From positions 2,188,661-2,252,660 of the forward strand of contig NZ_CP016474.1 of NCBI RefSeq assembly GCF_001693255.1: a stretch of 64,000 bases of DNA, in the 5' to 3' direction. The translations under genes were made by a program, and so were the position numbers. This DNA comes from Picosynechococcus sp. PCC 7003. GTDB lineage: Bacteria > Cyanobacteriota > Cyanobacteriia > Cyanobacteriales > MRBY01. The notes beneath the pieces are model-generated. The model ran no database searches, was not told the origin of the DNA, and worked only from the letters and a program-made list of their open reading frames with translations. Shown here piece after piece: positions 1 through 9,256 of this stretch. Within the stretch, counting starts at the first letter, position 1. The number at the start of each line of letters is the position of its first letter.

Positions 1-1135
1 GATGTTGGATTTTTTGGTAGCTCAGGCTGTGATCAACGCGGATCACACTGGGGGTAATTTCAAATTCTGCCACGTTCCCCTGGTCATCAAAGGTGAGGAG
101 AATGGACATCGTGAGACGATCTGCCCCAGGACGCAGTTCTACTTTCTCTTTAAATTCTGGTGGAAATAGCGGAATGGTCATTTGACAGAGAAACACCGCC
201 GTGCCATGTTTTTTCGCCCACCGATCCAGAACCCCCTGGGCCGGAACAAATTCTGCCACATCCGCCAGGTGGATTCCCAGTTGCCACTGTCCAGCTTCGG
301 TTTTTTGGAGCGTAAATGCATTTTCAATAAAGGCTTGGTTCCCTGGGGTGAGGTGAATTTCATCCTCGATGGTGAGGGTCAATTGGTCGCGAAAATCCCG
401 CCGCTTGGCGAGCATTTTTTTGGTTAGTTTTGTAGGAATGTCCTTAACGGCGGCCAAGACTTCCTCGGGAAATTGGCGCAGTAAATCATGCTTACAACAG
501 ACAATATCTGTATCTGCGGCGGCCTCGGCATCACTTCCCAACACTTTCGTGACAGACCCCTGGGGGAGGTACTGGGCAATGGGATATTGCACCACGGAGA
601 CATGGACGAGGTGATCAATGGCCTGCTGGAGCCGGTCCGCTTCGTCCTGGAGTTCAAGCTCAAACAAGAGGCGATCATCGAGGGGCACTGCCCGGAAACC
701 TTCTTCTTTTTGCACGACTCGCGCTAGGAGGGAAGGATTAGCCCGTTCTAAAATTAAACGCACCACCCCTTCTGGCGATCGCCGCCGCGTTCCTTCTTTA
801 ATAATCTTGACCAAAACGCGATCGCCGTTCCAAGCATTGCTGAGATAACTTTCACGAATGTAAATATCATCAGCGTCCTCAGAATCCTGGATCGCAAAAC
901 AAAAACCCTTACTCGAACACCGTAGCTTTGCCTCGACCACATCCGCTTCCGGTACCCGGCGATATTTGCCCCGTTCCTTTACCAAAATATTCGAGCGCTC
1001 TAGGGCATCAAGAATAATCTGGAGCTGTTCTGTATCTTCCTCAGAGCGACACTCTAATTTCTTTTCGAGGAATTTACCGGCAACCAATTTGTCATCTGTA
1101 AAGAAAGACAGCAGTGTGGCGATTGAAAAATCCAT
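1..1135 (-). CDS. zam: RNB-family (RNase II/R) protein, Zam-like, 3' end missing
   Basis: The gene runs off the left edge; 378 codons are visible from an ATG preceded by AAGGAT. The N-terminus (MDFSIATLLSFFTDDKLVAG) looks like a winged helix, followed by a cold-shock-like OB region (about residues 70-125) and an RNB domain. RNB hallmarks seen are GIHLADVAEFV, MTIPLFPPE and ITPSVIRVDHSLSY. RNase II and R are 3'-5' exoribonucleases whose Mg2+ site is an Asp cluster of the form TID-(5)-DxDD. Here the equivalent stretch reads TIED...FIEN, so most of these Asp residues are replaced, and the protein may bind RNA rather than cut it. The name zam, after the acetazolamide-resistance RNB protein of Synechocystis, is from memory of that family and is less certain than the domain call. 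A long gene-free leader lies upstream. Confidence 0.8.
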   Translation of the reverse strand, partial: MDFSIATLLSFFTDDKLVAGKFLEKKLECRSEEDTEQLQIILDALERSNILVKERGKYRRVPEADVVEAKLRCSSKGFCFAIQDSEDADDIYIRESYLSNAWNGDRVLVKIIKEGTRRRSPEGVVRLILERANPSLLARVVQKEEGFRAVPLDDRLLFELELQDEADRLQQAIDHLVHVSVVQYPIAQYLPQGSVTKVLGSDAEAAADTDIVCCKHDLLRQFPEEVLAAVKDIPTKLTKKMLAKRRDFRDQLTLTIEDEIHLTPGNQAFIENAFTLQKTEAGQWQLGIHLADVAEFVPAQGVLDRWAKKHGTAVFLCQMTIPLFPPEFKEKVELRPGADRLTMSILLTFDDQGNVAEFEITPSVIRVDHSLSYQKIQH

Positions 1136-1181
1136 GCAAAACTATCCTTTTCGTTAGAAAGTAAAGTGAAACGACAACAGT

Positions 1182-1260
1182 CCATCAGAAAAGCAGTATC
1201 AGCCTGCTGTTTATCGCTATCATTAAACCGAGACAGTCAACAGACCTGTATTTCTGATGG
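1182..1260 (-). promoter_or_regulatory. Cloverleaf-like structured element in the RNB gene leader
   Basis: A perfect 10-bp inverted repeat (CCATCAGAAA at 1182-1191, TTTCTGATGG at 1251-1260) encloses three hairpins: AGCAG/CTGCT (1192-1196/1204-1208), GTTTA/TAAAC (1209-1213/1224-1228) and ACAGTC/GACCTGT with one bulged C (1233-1238/1243-1249). The helices abut, as in a four-way junction. It is not a tRNA. It lies 47 nt upstream of the RNB-family start codon, so a role as a leader element of that gene is the natural guess. The fold works on either strand, so strand is inferred. Confidence 0.45.
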
Positions 1261-1700
1261 GAAACGCCACAAATTCCCCAGGAACCCCAAGGTTGACTGA
1301 TCAAAACAATGTCCTTTCCGAAAGGATGGCCTGTTTTACGAAGAAAACAAAGCCTTATGGGGGCGAGGCCGATAACACCTCAGGAAATGACAAGTTCGCA
1401 AGTACACAGTCGAAAAACTTGAGCAAACATCGAACAGGGGAGCTCCCGCGCCAACCCTTCTAGAGGTCATTACGTTTAGGAAACGGCTATGGCGGGGACT
1501 TGGTTCTGAAACTGACCCAAAAAGACGTGTTTCAGGAAAAGAGCAGGGACTGCCTGTGGCTAAGCAAACCCAACGGGAAAACAAGCAATGTGATTAAAGG
1601 AGGATCGTCCGATACAATCGTGGCCGGGACAATGGCAAAATCTAAATGACCTAGCCACTAGACGTACGTGTTGACTATCTAGTCACAATGCTTTTTCGAT

Positions 1701-1709
1701 ATTGTACCC
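1701..1709 (-). promoter_or_regulatory. Candidate -10 box for the minus-strand leader
   Basis: Reads GGGTACAAT on the minus strand, containing a good -10 (TACAAT). No well-spaced -35 is visible; a perfect TTGACA lies only 3 nt upstream. Mirrors the box at 1779-1787. Confidence 0.35.
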
Positions 1710-1778
1710 TGTCAAGGGAATTCTCTCCATGGCTTCTGGGGAATTCACCATCACATTGCCCTGAATTAGGAAGAATAA

Positions 1779-1787
1779 GGGTACAAT
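1779..1787 (+). promoter_or_regulatory. Candidate -10 box for the proline-rich gene
   Basis: GGGTACAAT with TACAAT as a -10, about 46 bases before the ATG at 1833. TTGCCC lies upstream but at 20 nt spacing, longer than ideal. Forms a 9-bp inverted repeat with the opposed box at 1701-1709. Confidence 0.35.
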
Positions 1788-1832
1788 TGCACTCAACTAA
1801 TAAATTGAGTCAAACTTTTCCCATTGCGTTCC

Positions 1833-2483
1833 ATGACACCAGAGATTTTTCGGCAGCGTTATCCCTACGGGGGCTTAATTAGTGAACTGGCAGCCATTGA
1901 ACATGGTCAGTTTATTGTGCGGGTTGTGGTGGAATTGGAAGGCAAAAAACTCGCCAGTGGTTTGGCGGCGGCCCCTTCCGTGGAACAGGCAGAAGATCAA
2001 GCGAGAATCCGGGCTTTAAATCTTCTCGGATCTGGGGCAATTCCAGCCCCAGCCCCTACGAAACCAACTCTGCCGCCTCAAGCTCCGGCTCCGACAGTCC
2101 CGGCAAAACCCGCCCCGGCGATCGCCCCACCAACAGTTACAGCCCCGACCCCCCCAGCCCCGACACCGAGTCATCAAAATGATTTGTCCTTGCCATCTCC
2201 GGCTAAAGTTGTAGACCAGACGCCTCAAATCCCCCTAGAGCAGACTCAAGCGACACCAGACGCAACCCTCGACTTTGAATCAGCAGGCACCTCGACAGAC
2301 GCGTTGGATTTTTCTGAGATTATTGCCCGCAGTGACGTGGAACTCAAGCGTTTGGGCTGGTCGAGTGAGCAGGGACGCACCTATTTGCTCGAAACCTATG
2401 GGAAGCGATCGCGCCAACTTCTGTCCGACGACGAGCTCCTGGAATTTTTGCAATACCTAGAGTCTCAACCGACGCCCTCTTAA
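1833..2483 (+). CDS. Hypothetical protein with Pro/Ala-rich linker
   Basis: A 216-residue protein, function not recognised. Residues 1-65 form a compact domain (MTPEIFRQRYPYGGLISEL..., then a strand pattern around FIVRVVVELEGKKLASG), resembling a small double-stranded-RNA-binding-like alpha/beta fold only in general outline. Residues about 70-135 are a low-complexity linker of Pro, Ala and Thr. The last 65 residues form a helical domain (DFSEIIARSDVELKRLGWSS, then GKRSRQLLSDDELLEFLQYL). The ATG at 1833 is preferred to a TTG three codons upstream. It is divergent from the RNB-family gene and shares its promoter region, and it sits upstream of the convergent purQ. Confidence 0.75.
   Translation: MTPEIFRQRYPYGGLISELAAIEHGQFIVRVVVELEGKKLASGLAAAPSVEQAEDQARIRALNLLGSGAIPAPAPTKPTLPPQAPAPTVPAKPAPAIAPPTVTAPTPPAPTPSHQNDLSLPSPAKVVDQTPQIPLEQTQATPDATLDFESAGTSTDALDFSEIIARSDVELKRLGWSSEQGRTYLLETYGKRSRQLLSDDELLEFLQYLESQPTPS
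2117..2126. repeat. HIP1 palindrome, one example of a window-wide dispersed repeat
   Basis: GGCGATCGCC with core GCGATCGC. This octamer occurs dozens of times in the window, in genes and between them, typically every 0.3-1.5 kb. It is the highly iterated palindrome of many cyanobacteria. The notable exception is 7853-12872, where I see none. Confidence 0.95.
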
Positions 2484-2567
2484 ATTTTGAGCCGGGGCGA
2501 TTAGATGCCTTTTAAGTAACTCAATGGTCGTTTAGATCGGTTTTTTTGCTGTCGTCCAATCCTAAAA

Positions 2568-3260
2568 CTATCCGGCAACGAGGTTTAACAACCCTTCAAA
2601 TAAGCCTTTGCCGTCGACTAAACCAAGACTGCCATCGGCGGCCCGTTCCGGGTGGGGCATCATCCCTAAAACATTTCCGGCTTGGTTAGTAATACCAGCG
2701 ATGTTATTGAGAGAACCGTTGGGGTTAGCGGCCTCATTCACATTCCCCTGGGTATCGCAATAACGGAATAAAACCTGCCCCTGGTCTTCGATCGCCTTGA
2801 GGGTGTCGGGGTCGGCATGGTAGCGGCCTTCGCCGTGAGCGATGGGGATATTGATCACCTGGTTTTGGCGATAACCCCTCGTCCAAACCTGGGTATTATT
2901 TTCAACTCGCAGGTATTGGCGATCGCAAATGAAATGCAGATCCCGGTTTCGCACCAAGGCCCCAGGCAGCAGGCCGACTTCTGTCAAAACTTGGAAGCCA
3001 TTACAAACCCCCAGCACATATTTCCCTTGATTAGCATGGTCAATGACGCTCTGCATGACCGGGGAAAATCGGGCGATCGCCCCACAGCGGAGATAATCTC
3101 CATAGCTAAAGCCCCCTGGCACCGCAATCACATCGATATCCGCAATGTCCGTTTCCTTGTGCCAGATCATCCGCGTCGGCTGCCCAAAAATCCCTTCCGT
3201 CACCATCGCCATGTCGCGGTCACAGTTGGAGCCAGGAAAAACAATTACACCAAATTTCAT
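2568..3260 (-). CDS. purQ: Phosphoribosylformylglycinamidine synthase, glutaminase subunit PurQ
   Basis: A 230-residue class I glutamine amidotransferase that supplies ammonia to FGAM synthase (PurL) in step 4 of purine synthesis. The start [16 protein letters not shown] is typical for PurQ. The nucleophile elbow GVCNGFQ (Cys about 91) and the His/Glu pair in MMPHPERA near the C-terminus are visible. It lies 50 nt downstream of purS in the same direction, the usual purS-purQ pair of organisms with a small three-subunit PurL. purL itself is not in the window. Confidence 0.97.
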   Translation of the reverse strand: MKFGVIVFPGSNCDRDMAMVTEGIFGQPTRMIWHKETDIADIDVIAVPGGFSYGDYLRCGAIARFSPVMQSVIDHANQGKYVLGVCNGFQVLTEVGLLPGALVRNRDLHFICDRQYLRVENNTQVWTRGYRQNQVINIPIAHGEGRYHADPDTLKAIEDQGQVLFRYCDTQGNVNEAANPNGSLNNIAGITNQAGNVLGMMPHPERAADGSLGLVDGKGLFEGLLNLVAG

Positions 3261-3310
3261 CGTGTCGTTACCAATTGATTAATTACTGCAAGGGAATTGG
3301 GCTAGAAAAT

Positions 3311-3568
3311 TTAGCTATTTAGGGGCGTGAGGTCGAAGCGATAATTTTCAATGACGGGATTGGTCAGGAGCTGATCGCACATTTGATCCACCTTGGCCTT
3401 AGCTTCTGCCTCGTCGGCGGCAGCAAGATTTAACTCAATGTATTTCCCAATGCGTACCCCAGAAACGCCCCCATGGCCCAATTGACTGAGACCTGATTCT
3501 ACAGCGGCACCAGCCGGATCAAGAACAGAGGGACGGAGCGTGACATAAACTTGTGCGTGGTACTGCAT
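3311..3568 (-). CDS. purS: Phosphoribosylformylglycinamidine synthase subunit PurS
   Basis: An 85-residue protein beginning MQYHAQVYVTLRPSVLDPAG, the characteristic opening of PurS, which dimerises and bridges PurQ and PurL in the FGAM synthase complex. The pattern VRIGKYIELNL and the closing NPVIENYRFDL also fit. The ATG at 3568 matches the family N-terminus; an in-frame TTG three codons upstream is ignored. First gene of the purS-purQ pair. Confidence 0.95.
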   Translation of the reverse strand: MQYHAQVYVTLRPSVLDPAGAAVESGLSQLGHGGVSGVRIGKYIELNLAAADEAEAKAKVDQMCDQLLTNPVIENYRFDLTPLNS

Positions 3569-3660
3569 AGAACTCAAACTGTGAAGACGGTTTTTATTGT
3601 ACGTTGCGGTGGACTTCTGGAAAACTGAAACGCGCCTCCCTCCGAAAATTCCCTGGCTCC

Positions 3661-4680
3661 CTAGAGAAAATAGCTATAGCCGAGGGCAAAGAGAAAGGTA
3701 AGCTGACCCGCTAACAGGAAAAAATACAGGATGAAGCGGGGTTTAAAAATCGAGAGCATCAGGCCGACCGCTTTGATATCGATCATCGGCCCGAAAATCA
3801 GAAAGGCGAGCAGAGAGCCCGTCGTGAAGGTGGAGGCAAAAGATAGGGCAAAGAAAGAATCCACCGTCGAACAAATGGAAACAATCGCCGCCAACAGCAT
3901 CATCGCCACGATGGAGGTAATTGTCCCTTGGCCGAGGCTCAAGACCACTTCCCTGGGCACAAAGACTTGAATTAAAGCGGCGATCGCACTGCCGAAAATC
4001 AACACCGCCCCCAGTTCCCGCAATTCCACAGAAATGTTGTTGACCAAGGCCCCAAAGAGGGTTTTAAAACTCCGGTCTTGGGTCGCCGCTGGTGCTGGCA
4101 TTTGGGTCGCCACTGTTTCGAGGGGGACTGTCTGCTGGGCACCGAGGAAAAATGTCCCCGACTGGAGCAGAGGGCTGGTGTTCGCCGCCTGGGCCTGGTT
4201 TTCATTGACCTGCTGGACAAATTTTAAGCGTTGGGCCAGTTTCGGTTGGAGCAGCTTTTTGGGGTCTGATTCGACACTAAACACTGTGCCGACGATGGTG
4301 GCGATCGCCAAAGAACCCAGCACCCGGTAGAGCACAATTTCCGGCTGACCCCGAAAGGCGATCCAGGTTGACCAAATCACCACCGGATTGAGGGTCGGGG
4401 CCGACAACAAAAAACCCACCGCCACGGAAGTGGGGATCCCCTGGAGCATAAAGCGACGGGCCACGGGCACATTGCCACATTCACACACCGGAAACAAAAA
4501 CCCAATGCAACTGCCCATAAAGGCCCCTAAAACTGGATTTTTCGGTAAGCGCTGGATCAGTTGGCGCTCATCAACACACACCAACAGCACACTCGAGAGG
4601 ATTACCCCCAGCAACAAAAAGGGCATCGCCTCCACCAACAGGCTGACAAACAGGGTAAAGGCATTGTGTAATTGACTCAT
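3661..4680 (-). CDS. YraQ/DUF318-family permease
   Basis: A 340-residue polytopic membrane protein with about eight hydrophobic segments and a hydrophilic central loop (about residues 150-215). The family signature is seen in FPVCECGNVPVARR near residue 70 and again after the loop in ICSTVDSFFALSFAS and FGPMIDIKAVGLM. This family is annotated as predicted permease; substrates are not settled. The ATG at 4680 (MSQLHNAFTLFVSLLVEAMP) places a hydrophobic helix at the N-terminus and leaves a 22-nt gap to the upstream kinase gene. The longer open frame from 4761 would overlap that gene. Probably co-transcribed with the kinase. Confidence 0.85.
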   Translation of the reverse strand: MSQLHNAFTLFVSLLVEAMPFLLLGVILSSVLLVCVDERQLIQRLPKNPVLGAFMGSCIGFLFPVCECGNVPVARRFMLQGIPTSVAVGFLLSAPTLNPVVIWSTWIAFRGQPEIVLYRVLGSLAIATIVGTVFSVESDPKKLLQPKLAQRLKFVQQVNENQAQAANTSPLLQSGTFFLGAQQTVPLETVATQMPAPAATQDRSFKTLFGALVNNISVELRELGAVLIFGSAIAALIQVFVPREVVLSLGQGTITSIVAMMLLAAIVSICSTVDSFFALSFASTFTTGSLLAFLIFGPMIDIKAVGLMLSIFKPRFILYFFLLAGQLTFLFALGYSYFL

Positions 4681-4702
4681 GGAGAAAAAATAACGGCGGG
4701 CA

Positions 4703-5860
4703 CTAACTGAGGCGGTTTTCTGTCGAAATTTGTTCCGAGGTCGCAGTCGGAAATGTGACAATCACCGTGGTTCCTATCCCTACAGTACTCTTAATCGTCA
4801 CCGTCCCATTATAGATTTTTGCGATCCGCTCGGCGATCGCCAACCCCAGGCCCGAACCCTGCTGTTCATACTGTTGCCGGTCAAACTGCATATAAGCACC
4901 TAAGGCCCGAATCTGTTCCTGGCTCATGCCGCGACCATGGTCTTTGATCGCCAACTGCCACAAATTGCCATTGATCCGACTTTTCAACAAAATGGTGTCC
5001 TTCGCCTGGGAAATATGTTCCGAAAATTTAAACGCATTATCAACAATCTCCCGCACCAGGGTAACGAGCCACTTCTCTGAGACTGAAACCTTAGCCGCAC
5101 ATAGCTCCAGTTTCAAATCCCCTGAGCGATGGTATTGTTTGGCAATTTGCCTGGCCAAAGTAGCGATGAGCGTGTCACTTTTTTCAGTGATGGGGCTATA
5201 CCAACGGTGAAAATCATCGGGGTCGTGGGTTGCCAAGTCTAGCTTGGTGTAGAGCAAAAACTTTTGGATCAAATTGTGGAGACGATCCGCTGAAATGCGG
5301 ATGCTCTCACTAATTTCGCGGATTTCTTGGCGGTCTAGGGTTTCCCAACATTCCCCTAGCAATTCCGCCGCAGTCATGATGCCTTGGAGGGGCGTCCGCA
5401 ACTCATGGGGGAGGGCCATGGTTAAATTGCGCCGCAGTTGTTCTAACTGTTGTGCTGAATGTTGGGCGAGACCCTGGCGGCGATTGAGGCGTCCCTGGAT
5501 CGCATTGAGCAGTTCCTGGCGGGTAAAGGGCTTGGGAATGTAGTCATCGGCCCCCAGATCCATCCCTTGGCGTTGGGCGGAACGGGAAGCGCGGGCTGAC
5601 AGAAAAATAAATGGAATTGTGGTGGTGGCTGGGTTGCTATGGAGCGCTTTGAGGACACCGTATCCGTCTAGTTGCGGTAAATTTATGTCGCAAATGATGA
5701 GATCGGGGAGCTGTGCATAGGCCGTTTCTAAGCCAATTTGACCGTTGGTCGCCGAGATCACGTCAAACCCTTCAACGGTTAAAATGTCTCGCAAAATATT
5801 TAAAACACTGAGTTCATCTTCAATGACTAAAATGGTCGCCACAAAATGTAGAATCTCCAT
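4703..5860 (-). CDS. Response receiver-histidine kinase fusion protein
   Basis: A 385-residue soluble two-component protein. Residues 8-120 are a CheY-like receiver (ILVIEDELSVLNIL; phospho-acceptor Asp in DLIICDINLPQ; K in YIPKPFTRQE). A histidine kinase core follows with H-box ALPHELRTPLQG, N-box EIVDNAFKFSE, G1 DHGRGMSQEQ and G2 GSGLGLAIAERI. There are no membrane segments, so the input comes through the receiver. Receiver-first kinases of this type are common in cyanobacteria. The start MEILHFVATILVIEDE is chosen because the receiver begins at once. No separate response regulator is nearby; the downstream permease may be functionally linked. Confidence 0.92.
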   Translation of the reverse strand: MEILHFVATILVIEDELSVLNILRDILTVEGFDVISATNGQIGLETAYAQLPDLIICDINLPQLDGYGVLKALHSNPATTTIPFIFLSARASRSAQRQGMDLGADDYIPKPFTRQELLNAIQGRLNRRQGLAQHSAQQLEQLRRNLTMALPHELRTPLQGIMTAAELLGECWETLDRQEIREISESIRISADRLHNLIQKFLLYTKLDLATHDPDDFHRWYSPITEKSDTLIATLARQIAKQYHRSGDLKLELCAAKVSVSEKWLVTLVREIVDNAFKFSEHISQAKDTILLKSRINGNLWQLAIKDHGRGMSQEQIRALGAYMQFDRQQYEQQGSGLGLAIAERIAKIYNGTVTIKSTVGIGTTVIVTFPTATSEQISTENRLS

Positions 5861-6064
5861 CTGATGAGTTGAGGGAAAAGAACACGGCACAGGGCCCACA
5901 GACCCGCCTGGAGCAACATTAGGGGCATTGGGTGAGCTACTTTATGCCAGGGTTAGGGAACGTTGTGATGGGAAACCTTAGATTGGGGAACCACATCAGC
6001 AGCCCGTGGGGGGTAATTTTTCCCTATTATGATAAGTGCTTAAGCCTGCTTTTTTGGTGATTTC

Positions 6065-8956
6065 ATGGTTAATCTGCAACAGTTGCCGACGCTTTCTAAT
6101 GTTTCTGAGGATCGTTCGTTTGCTCGCCGCCACATTGGTATTGGTGATCGGGCAATGGCAAAAATGCTGGCATTTTTAGGGTATGACTCAGTGGATGAGT
6201 TGATCGAGCAGGCAGTTCCAGCAAAGATTCGGCAGCCTTTGGAGCTAAATTTACCCGCTGCCCAAAGTGAGCAAGAAGCGCTACAAACCCTAGGGGCGAT
6301 CGCCAACCAAAATCAGGTTTACAAAAATTTCATTGGGATGGGCTATTACGACTGTGTAACCCCCCCCGTGATTCAGCGCAACATTTTGGAAAATCCGGGT
6401 TGGTATACGGCCTACACGCCCTACCAGGCGGAGATTGCCCAAGGAAGATTGGAAGCGTTGCTCAATTTCCAGACGATGGTGATCGAGTTAACGGGGCTGG
6501 AGATTGCCAATGCGTCGTTATTGGATGAGGGGACGGCGGCGGCGGAAGCGATGGCGATGAGCTATGGGCTGTGTAAGAAGAAGCAGGCAAATACGTTTTT
6601 TGTGTCGGAACTCTGTCACCCGCAAACGATTGAGGTGGTCAAAACGCGGGCGATTCCCTTGGATATTAAGGTGATCGTCGGTGATCACCGCACCTTTGAA
6701 ATTACTGAGGCTGTGTTTGGGGTACTGCTGCAATATCCGGCGACGGACGGGGCCATTTTTGACTATTGGGACTTTATCCAAAAAGCCCACGCGCAACAGG
6801 CGATCGCCACGGTGGCAGCGGATTTATTGAGTTTATGTTTACTTACGCCACCGGGGGAAATGGGCGCAGACATTGCGGTGGGAACCAGTCAACGGTTTGG
6901 GGTTCCCCTCGGTTATGGTGGGCCCCACGCCGCCTATTTTGCGACGAAAGAAAAATATCAACGGCAAATTCCGGGGCGCATCGTCGGGGTTTCTAAAGAT
7001 AGTCACGGGCAACCGGCGTTACGGTTGGCATTGCAAACCCGTGAACAGCACATCCGGCGGGACAAGGCGACCAGTAATATTTGTACGGCGCAGGTACTCC
7101 TCGCGGTGATGGCTTCGATGTATGGGGTCTACCACGGCACAGAAGGGCTAAAGGCGATCGCCACTCAGGTGAACCAACTCACCCAAATTCTCGCTAAAGG
7201 CTTAGAGAAACTCGGTTATGGCATCGGCCAAGCCCCCGTATTCGACACCTTGAAAATTTTTACCTCCCCCGAACAATCGGCGCAGATTCAACAAACAGCA
7301 GAAGCTCAGCATCTAAATTTCCGCTATTTTGAGGACGGTGAAATTGGGATTAGTCTCGATGAAACCACCACACCGGAAGACATCAAAACCATTTGGGGCT
7401 GTTTTCACGCGGGACAATTGCCCTTCACTTGGGAGCAACTAGAACGAGAAATCCATCCCATTCCGGCAAATTTAGCCCGTACCAGCGACTTTTTAACGGA
7501 TCCCGTCTTCAATCGCTACCGCTCCGAAACCGAATTACTGCGCTACATCCACCACCTCCAGAGCAAAGATTTATCGCTGACCACTTCGATGATTCCGTTG
7601 GGTTCCTGCACGATGAAACTCAATGCCACAGCGGAAATGATGCCGGTCACTTGGGCGAGTTTTGGCAAAATGCACCCCTTTGCGCCCCGCAGCCAAACCA
7701 AGGGCTACCAGCAGATGTGCGACCAGTTAGAACATTGGCTCGCTGAAATTACGGGTTTTGCCGGAGTTTCCCTCCAGCCCAATGCCGGCTCCCAAGGGGA
7801 ATATGCGGGGTTACAGGTGATCCGTCAATACCACATCAAAAACGGCGATCGCCACCGGAATATTTGTCTGATTCCCGAATCAGCCCACGGCACTAACCCC
7901 GCCAGTGCGGTGATGTGCGGCTTTAAGGTGATTCCGATTAAATGTTGCAGTAGCCAAGGGGATATCGAGCTAGAGGATCTCAAGGCGAAGGCCGAAAAAT
8001 ACAAGGATAATCTCGCGGCTTTGATGGTGACCTATCCCTCCACCCACGGCGTGTTTGAGGTGGGGATCAAAGATATTTGTCAGATCGTCCATGACAACGG
8101 CGGACAGGTCTATCTCGACGGCGCAAACATGAATGCGATGGTGGGCATTTGTCGTCCGGGGGATTTCGGTGCGGATGTGTGTCATCTGAATTTACATAAA
8201 ACCTTTTGTATTCCCCACGGTGGCGGTGGCCCTGGTGTTGGCCCGATTGGGGTGGCGGCTCATCTCGTTCCCTATTTACCCAAAACCAATTTAGAAGGCA
8301 ATGCTGAGAATATCGGTTTAATTTCCGCCGCGCCCTATGGCAGTGCTAGCATTCTGCCGATCTCTTGGATGTACATCGCGATGATGGGGACAGCGGGTTT
8401 AACGAAGGCAACCCAAACGGCGATTCTCAGTGCCAACTACATCGCTAAACGCTTGGATGATCACTATCCAGTGTTATTTAAAGGGACGAATGGCTGTGTT
8501 GCCCATGAATGCATTATCGACCTGCGGGATCTGCGAAAATCAGCAGAGATTACGGTGGAGGATGTGGCGAAACGCCTGATGGATTATGGGTTCCATGCGC
8601 CGACGATCTCTTGGCCTGTGGCGGGGACGATGATGATCGAACCGACGGAAAGTGAGTCTTTAGAAGAGTTAGACCGCTTCTGTGAAGCGATGATCGCGAT
8701 TCGGGAGGAAATTCGCCAGATTGAACGGGGAGAAATTTCTCAGGAAGATAATCCGGTGAAAAATGCGCCCCATACGGCAGAGTCGGTGATTTGTGGTGAG
8801 TGGACGCATCCCTATTCCCGTGAGGTGGCGGCGTATCCTGCCCCTTGGCTGAAACAGCATAAGTTCTGGGCGACGGTGGGCCGAATTGATAATGCCTATG
8901 GGGACAGAAATTTGGTCTGCTCTTGTGAGGGGATGGAGGCGTACCAAGAAAGTTAG
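6065..8956 (+). CDS. gcvP: Glycine dehydrogenase (decarboxylating), P protein
   Basis: A 963-residue PLP enzyme that decarboxylates glycine and passes the aminomethyl group to lipoyl-H protein in the glycine cleavage system, the photorespiratory step in cyanobacteria. The opening [19 protein letters not shown] and the internal [18 protein letters not shown] are typical. The PLP lysine lies in [18 protein letters not shown] (about residue 715). Length matches the fused single-chain type. gcvT and gcvH are not adjacent. A TATTATGAT-like -10 lies about 40 bases upstream, and a strong hairpin terminator follows the stop. Confidence 0.98.
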   Translation: MVNLQQLPTLSNVSEDRSFARRHIGIGDRAMAKMLAFLGYDSVDELIEQAVPAKIRQPLELNLPAAQSEQEALQTLGAIANQNQVYKNFIGMGYYDCVTPPVIQRNILENPGWYTAYTPYQAEIAQGRLEALLNFQTMVIELTGLEIANASLLDEGTAAAEAMAMSYGLCKKKQANTFFVSELCHPQTIEVVKTRAIPLDIKVIVGDHRTFEITEAVFGVLLQYPATDGAIFDYWDFIQKAHAQQAIATVAADLLSLCLLTPPGEMGADIAVGTSQRFGVPLGYGGPHAAYFATKEKYQRQIPGRIVGVSKDSHGQPALRLALQTREQHIRRDKATSNICTAQVLLAVMASMYGVYHGTEGLKAIATQVNQLTQILAKGLEKLGYGIGQAPVFDTLKIFTSPEQSAQIQQTAEAQHLNFRYFEDGEIGISLDETTTPEDIKTIWGCFHAGQLPFTWEQLEREIHPIPANLARTSDFLTDPVFNRYRSETELLRYIHHLQSKDLSLTTSMIPLGSCTMKLNATAEMMPVTWASFGKMHPFAPRSQTKGYQQMCDQLEHWLAEITGFAGVSLQPNAGSQGEYAGLQVIRQYHIKNGDRHRNICLIPESAHGTNPASAVMCGFKVIPIKCCSSQGDIELEDLKAKAEKYKDNLAALMVTYPSTHGVFEVGIKDICQIVHDNGGQVYLDGANMNAMVGICRPGDFGADVCHLNLHKTFCIPHGGGGPGVGPIGVAAHLVPYLPKTNLEGNAENIGLISAAPYGSASILPISWMYIAMMGTAGLTKATQTAILSANYIAKRLDDHYPVLFKGTNGCVAHECIIDLRDLRKSAEITVEDVAKRLMDYGFHAPTISWPVAGTMMIEPTESESLEELDRFCEAMIAIREEIRQIERGEISQEDNPVKNAPHTAESVICGEWTHPYSREVAAYPAPWLKQHKFWATVGRIDNAYGDRNLVCSCEGMEAYQES

Positions 8957-8971
8957 TTACTTCTGTTGGTC

Positions 8972-9006
8972 GGGGTTTACGATGGTGAACCCCTTAATTT
9001 TTTCTT
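8972..9006 (+). terminator. Rho-independent terminator of gcvP
   Basis: Nine-base-pair stem GGGGTTTAC/GTGAACCCC (one T-G pair) with a GATG loop, then a T-rich tail. It lies 15 nt past the gcvP stop codon. Confidence 0.8.
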
Positions 9007-9041
9007 GTTACTTTAAATCAAGTCAGTTTTTGTGAAGTGAC

Positions 9042-9224
9042 CTATTTCGAGACTTCTGTAAGCATGACTTCATTGGCAACTTCTAACCAACCTTGAATGA
9101 CATCTTGTAAGTTTTCTAATATTTCTTTTATCGAATCGTCTTCTATGATGCAGCCAGTTAATGCTGGCACTTCTACCCAGTAGTTACCTTCTTTTGCTAT
9201 ATAAATAATTGCTCGATGCTGCAT
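9042..9224 (-). CDS. HicB-like antitoxin domain protein, orphan
   Basis: A 60-residue protein with the HicB N-terminal pattern: YIAKEGNYWVEVPALTGC followed by an acidic helix (SIKEILENLQDVIQGWLEV). HicB proteins are antitoxins of HicA mRNA interferases. No HicA (a double-stranded-RNA-binding-like protein of about 60-80 residues) is seen on either side, and the C-terminal DNA-binding domain present in longer HicB proteins is absent. It sits between gcvP and the restriction-modification gene, 32 nt from the latter's stop and in the same direction, within a HIP1-free stretch that suggests acquisition. Confidence 0.75.
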   Translation of the reverse strand: MQHRAIIYIAKEGNYWVEVPALTGCIIEDDSIKEILENLQDVIQGWLEVANEVMLTEVSK

Positions 9225-9256
9225 GATGCTGTCTTGTGTTTTTCCTTGCTATAAAA

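Larger units (their letters stand above)
1136..1832. other. Gene-free 0.7 kb between divergent genes, rich in inverted repeats
   Basis: No convincing gene in about 700 bases between the RNB-family gene (minus) and the proline-rich gene (plus). No HIP1 copy is present. I see several inverted repeats: a cloverleaf at 1182-1260, CCTTT/AAAGG near 1313, and CTGAAAC (1506-1512) pairing with GTTTCAG (1529-1535). Two identical but opposed GGGTACAAT boxes lie at 1701-1709 and 1779-1787. I looked for RNase P RNA, tmRNA and 6S landmarks and found none. The simplest reading is a divergent promoter near 1.7 kb and a leader of roughly 560 nt on the minus-strand transcript; a separate non-coding RNA is the alternative. 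Confidence 0.5.

Noticed and set aside
1336-1584. 82-codon minus-strand frame in the RNB leader
   Set aside because: No ribosome-binding site, odd composition and overlap with inverted repeats. More likely leader RNA.
1136-1832. RNase P RNA, tmRNA or 6S RNA gene
   Set aside because: The landmark GAGGAAAGTCC of RNase P RNA and the tmRNA tag coding sequence are absent, and no 6S-like single long hairpin with central bubble was found.
2817-3278. 153-codon plus-strand frame
   Set aside because: Antisense shadow of purQ with no recognisable domain.
5861-6064. Glycine riboswitch upstream of gcvP
   Set aside because: Position is suggestive, but I could not find the paired aptamer core; only an ordinary promoter-like box is visible.
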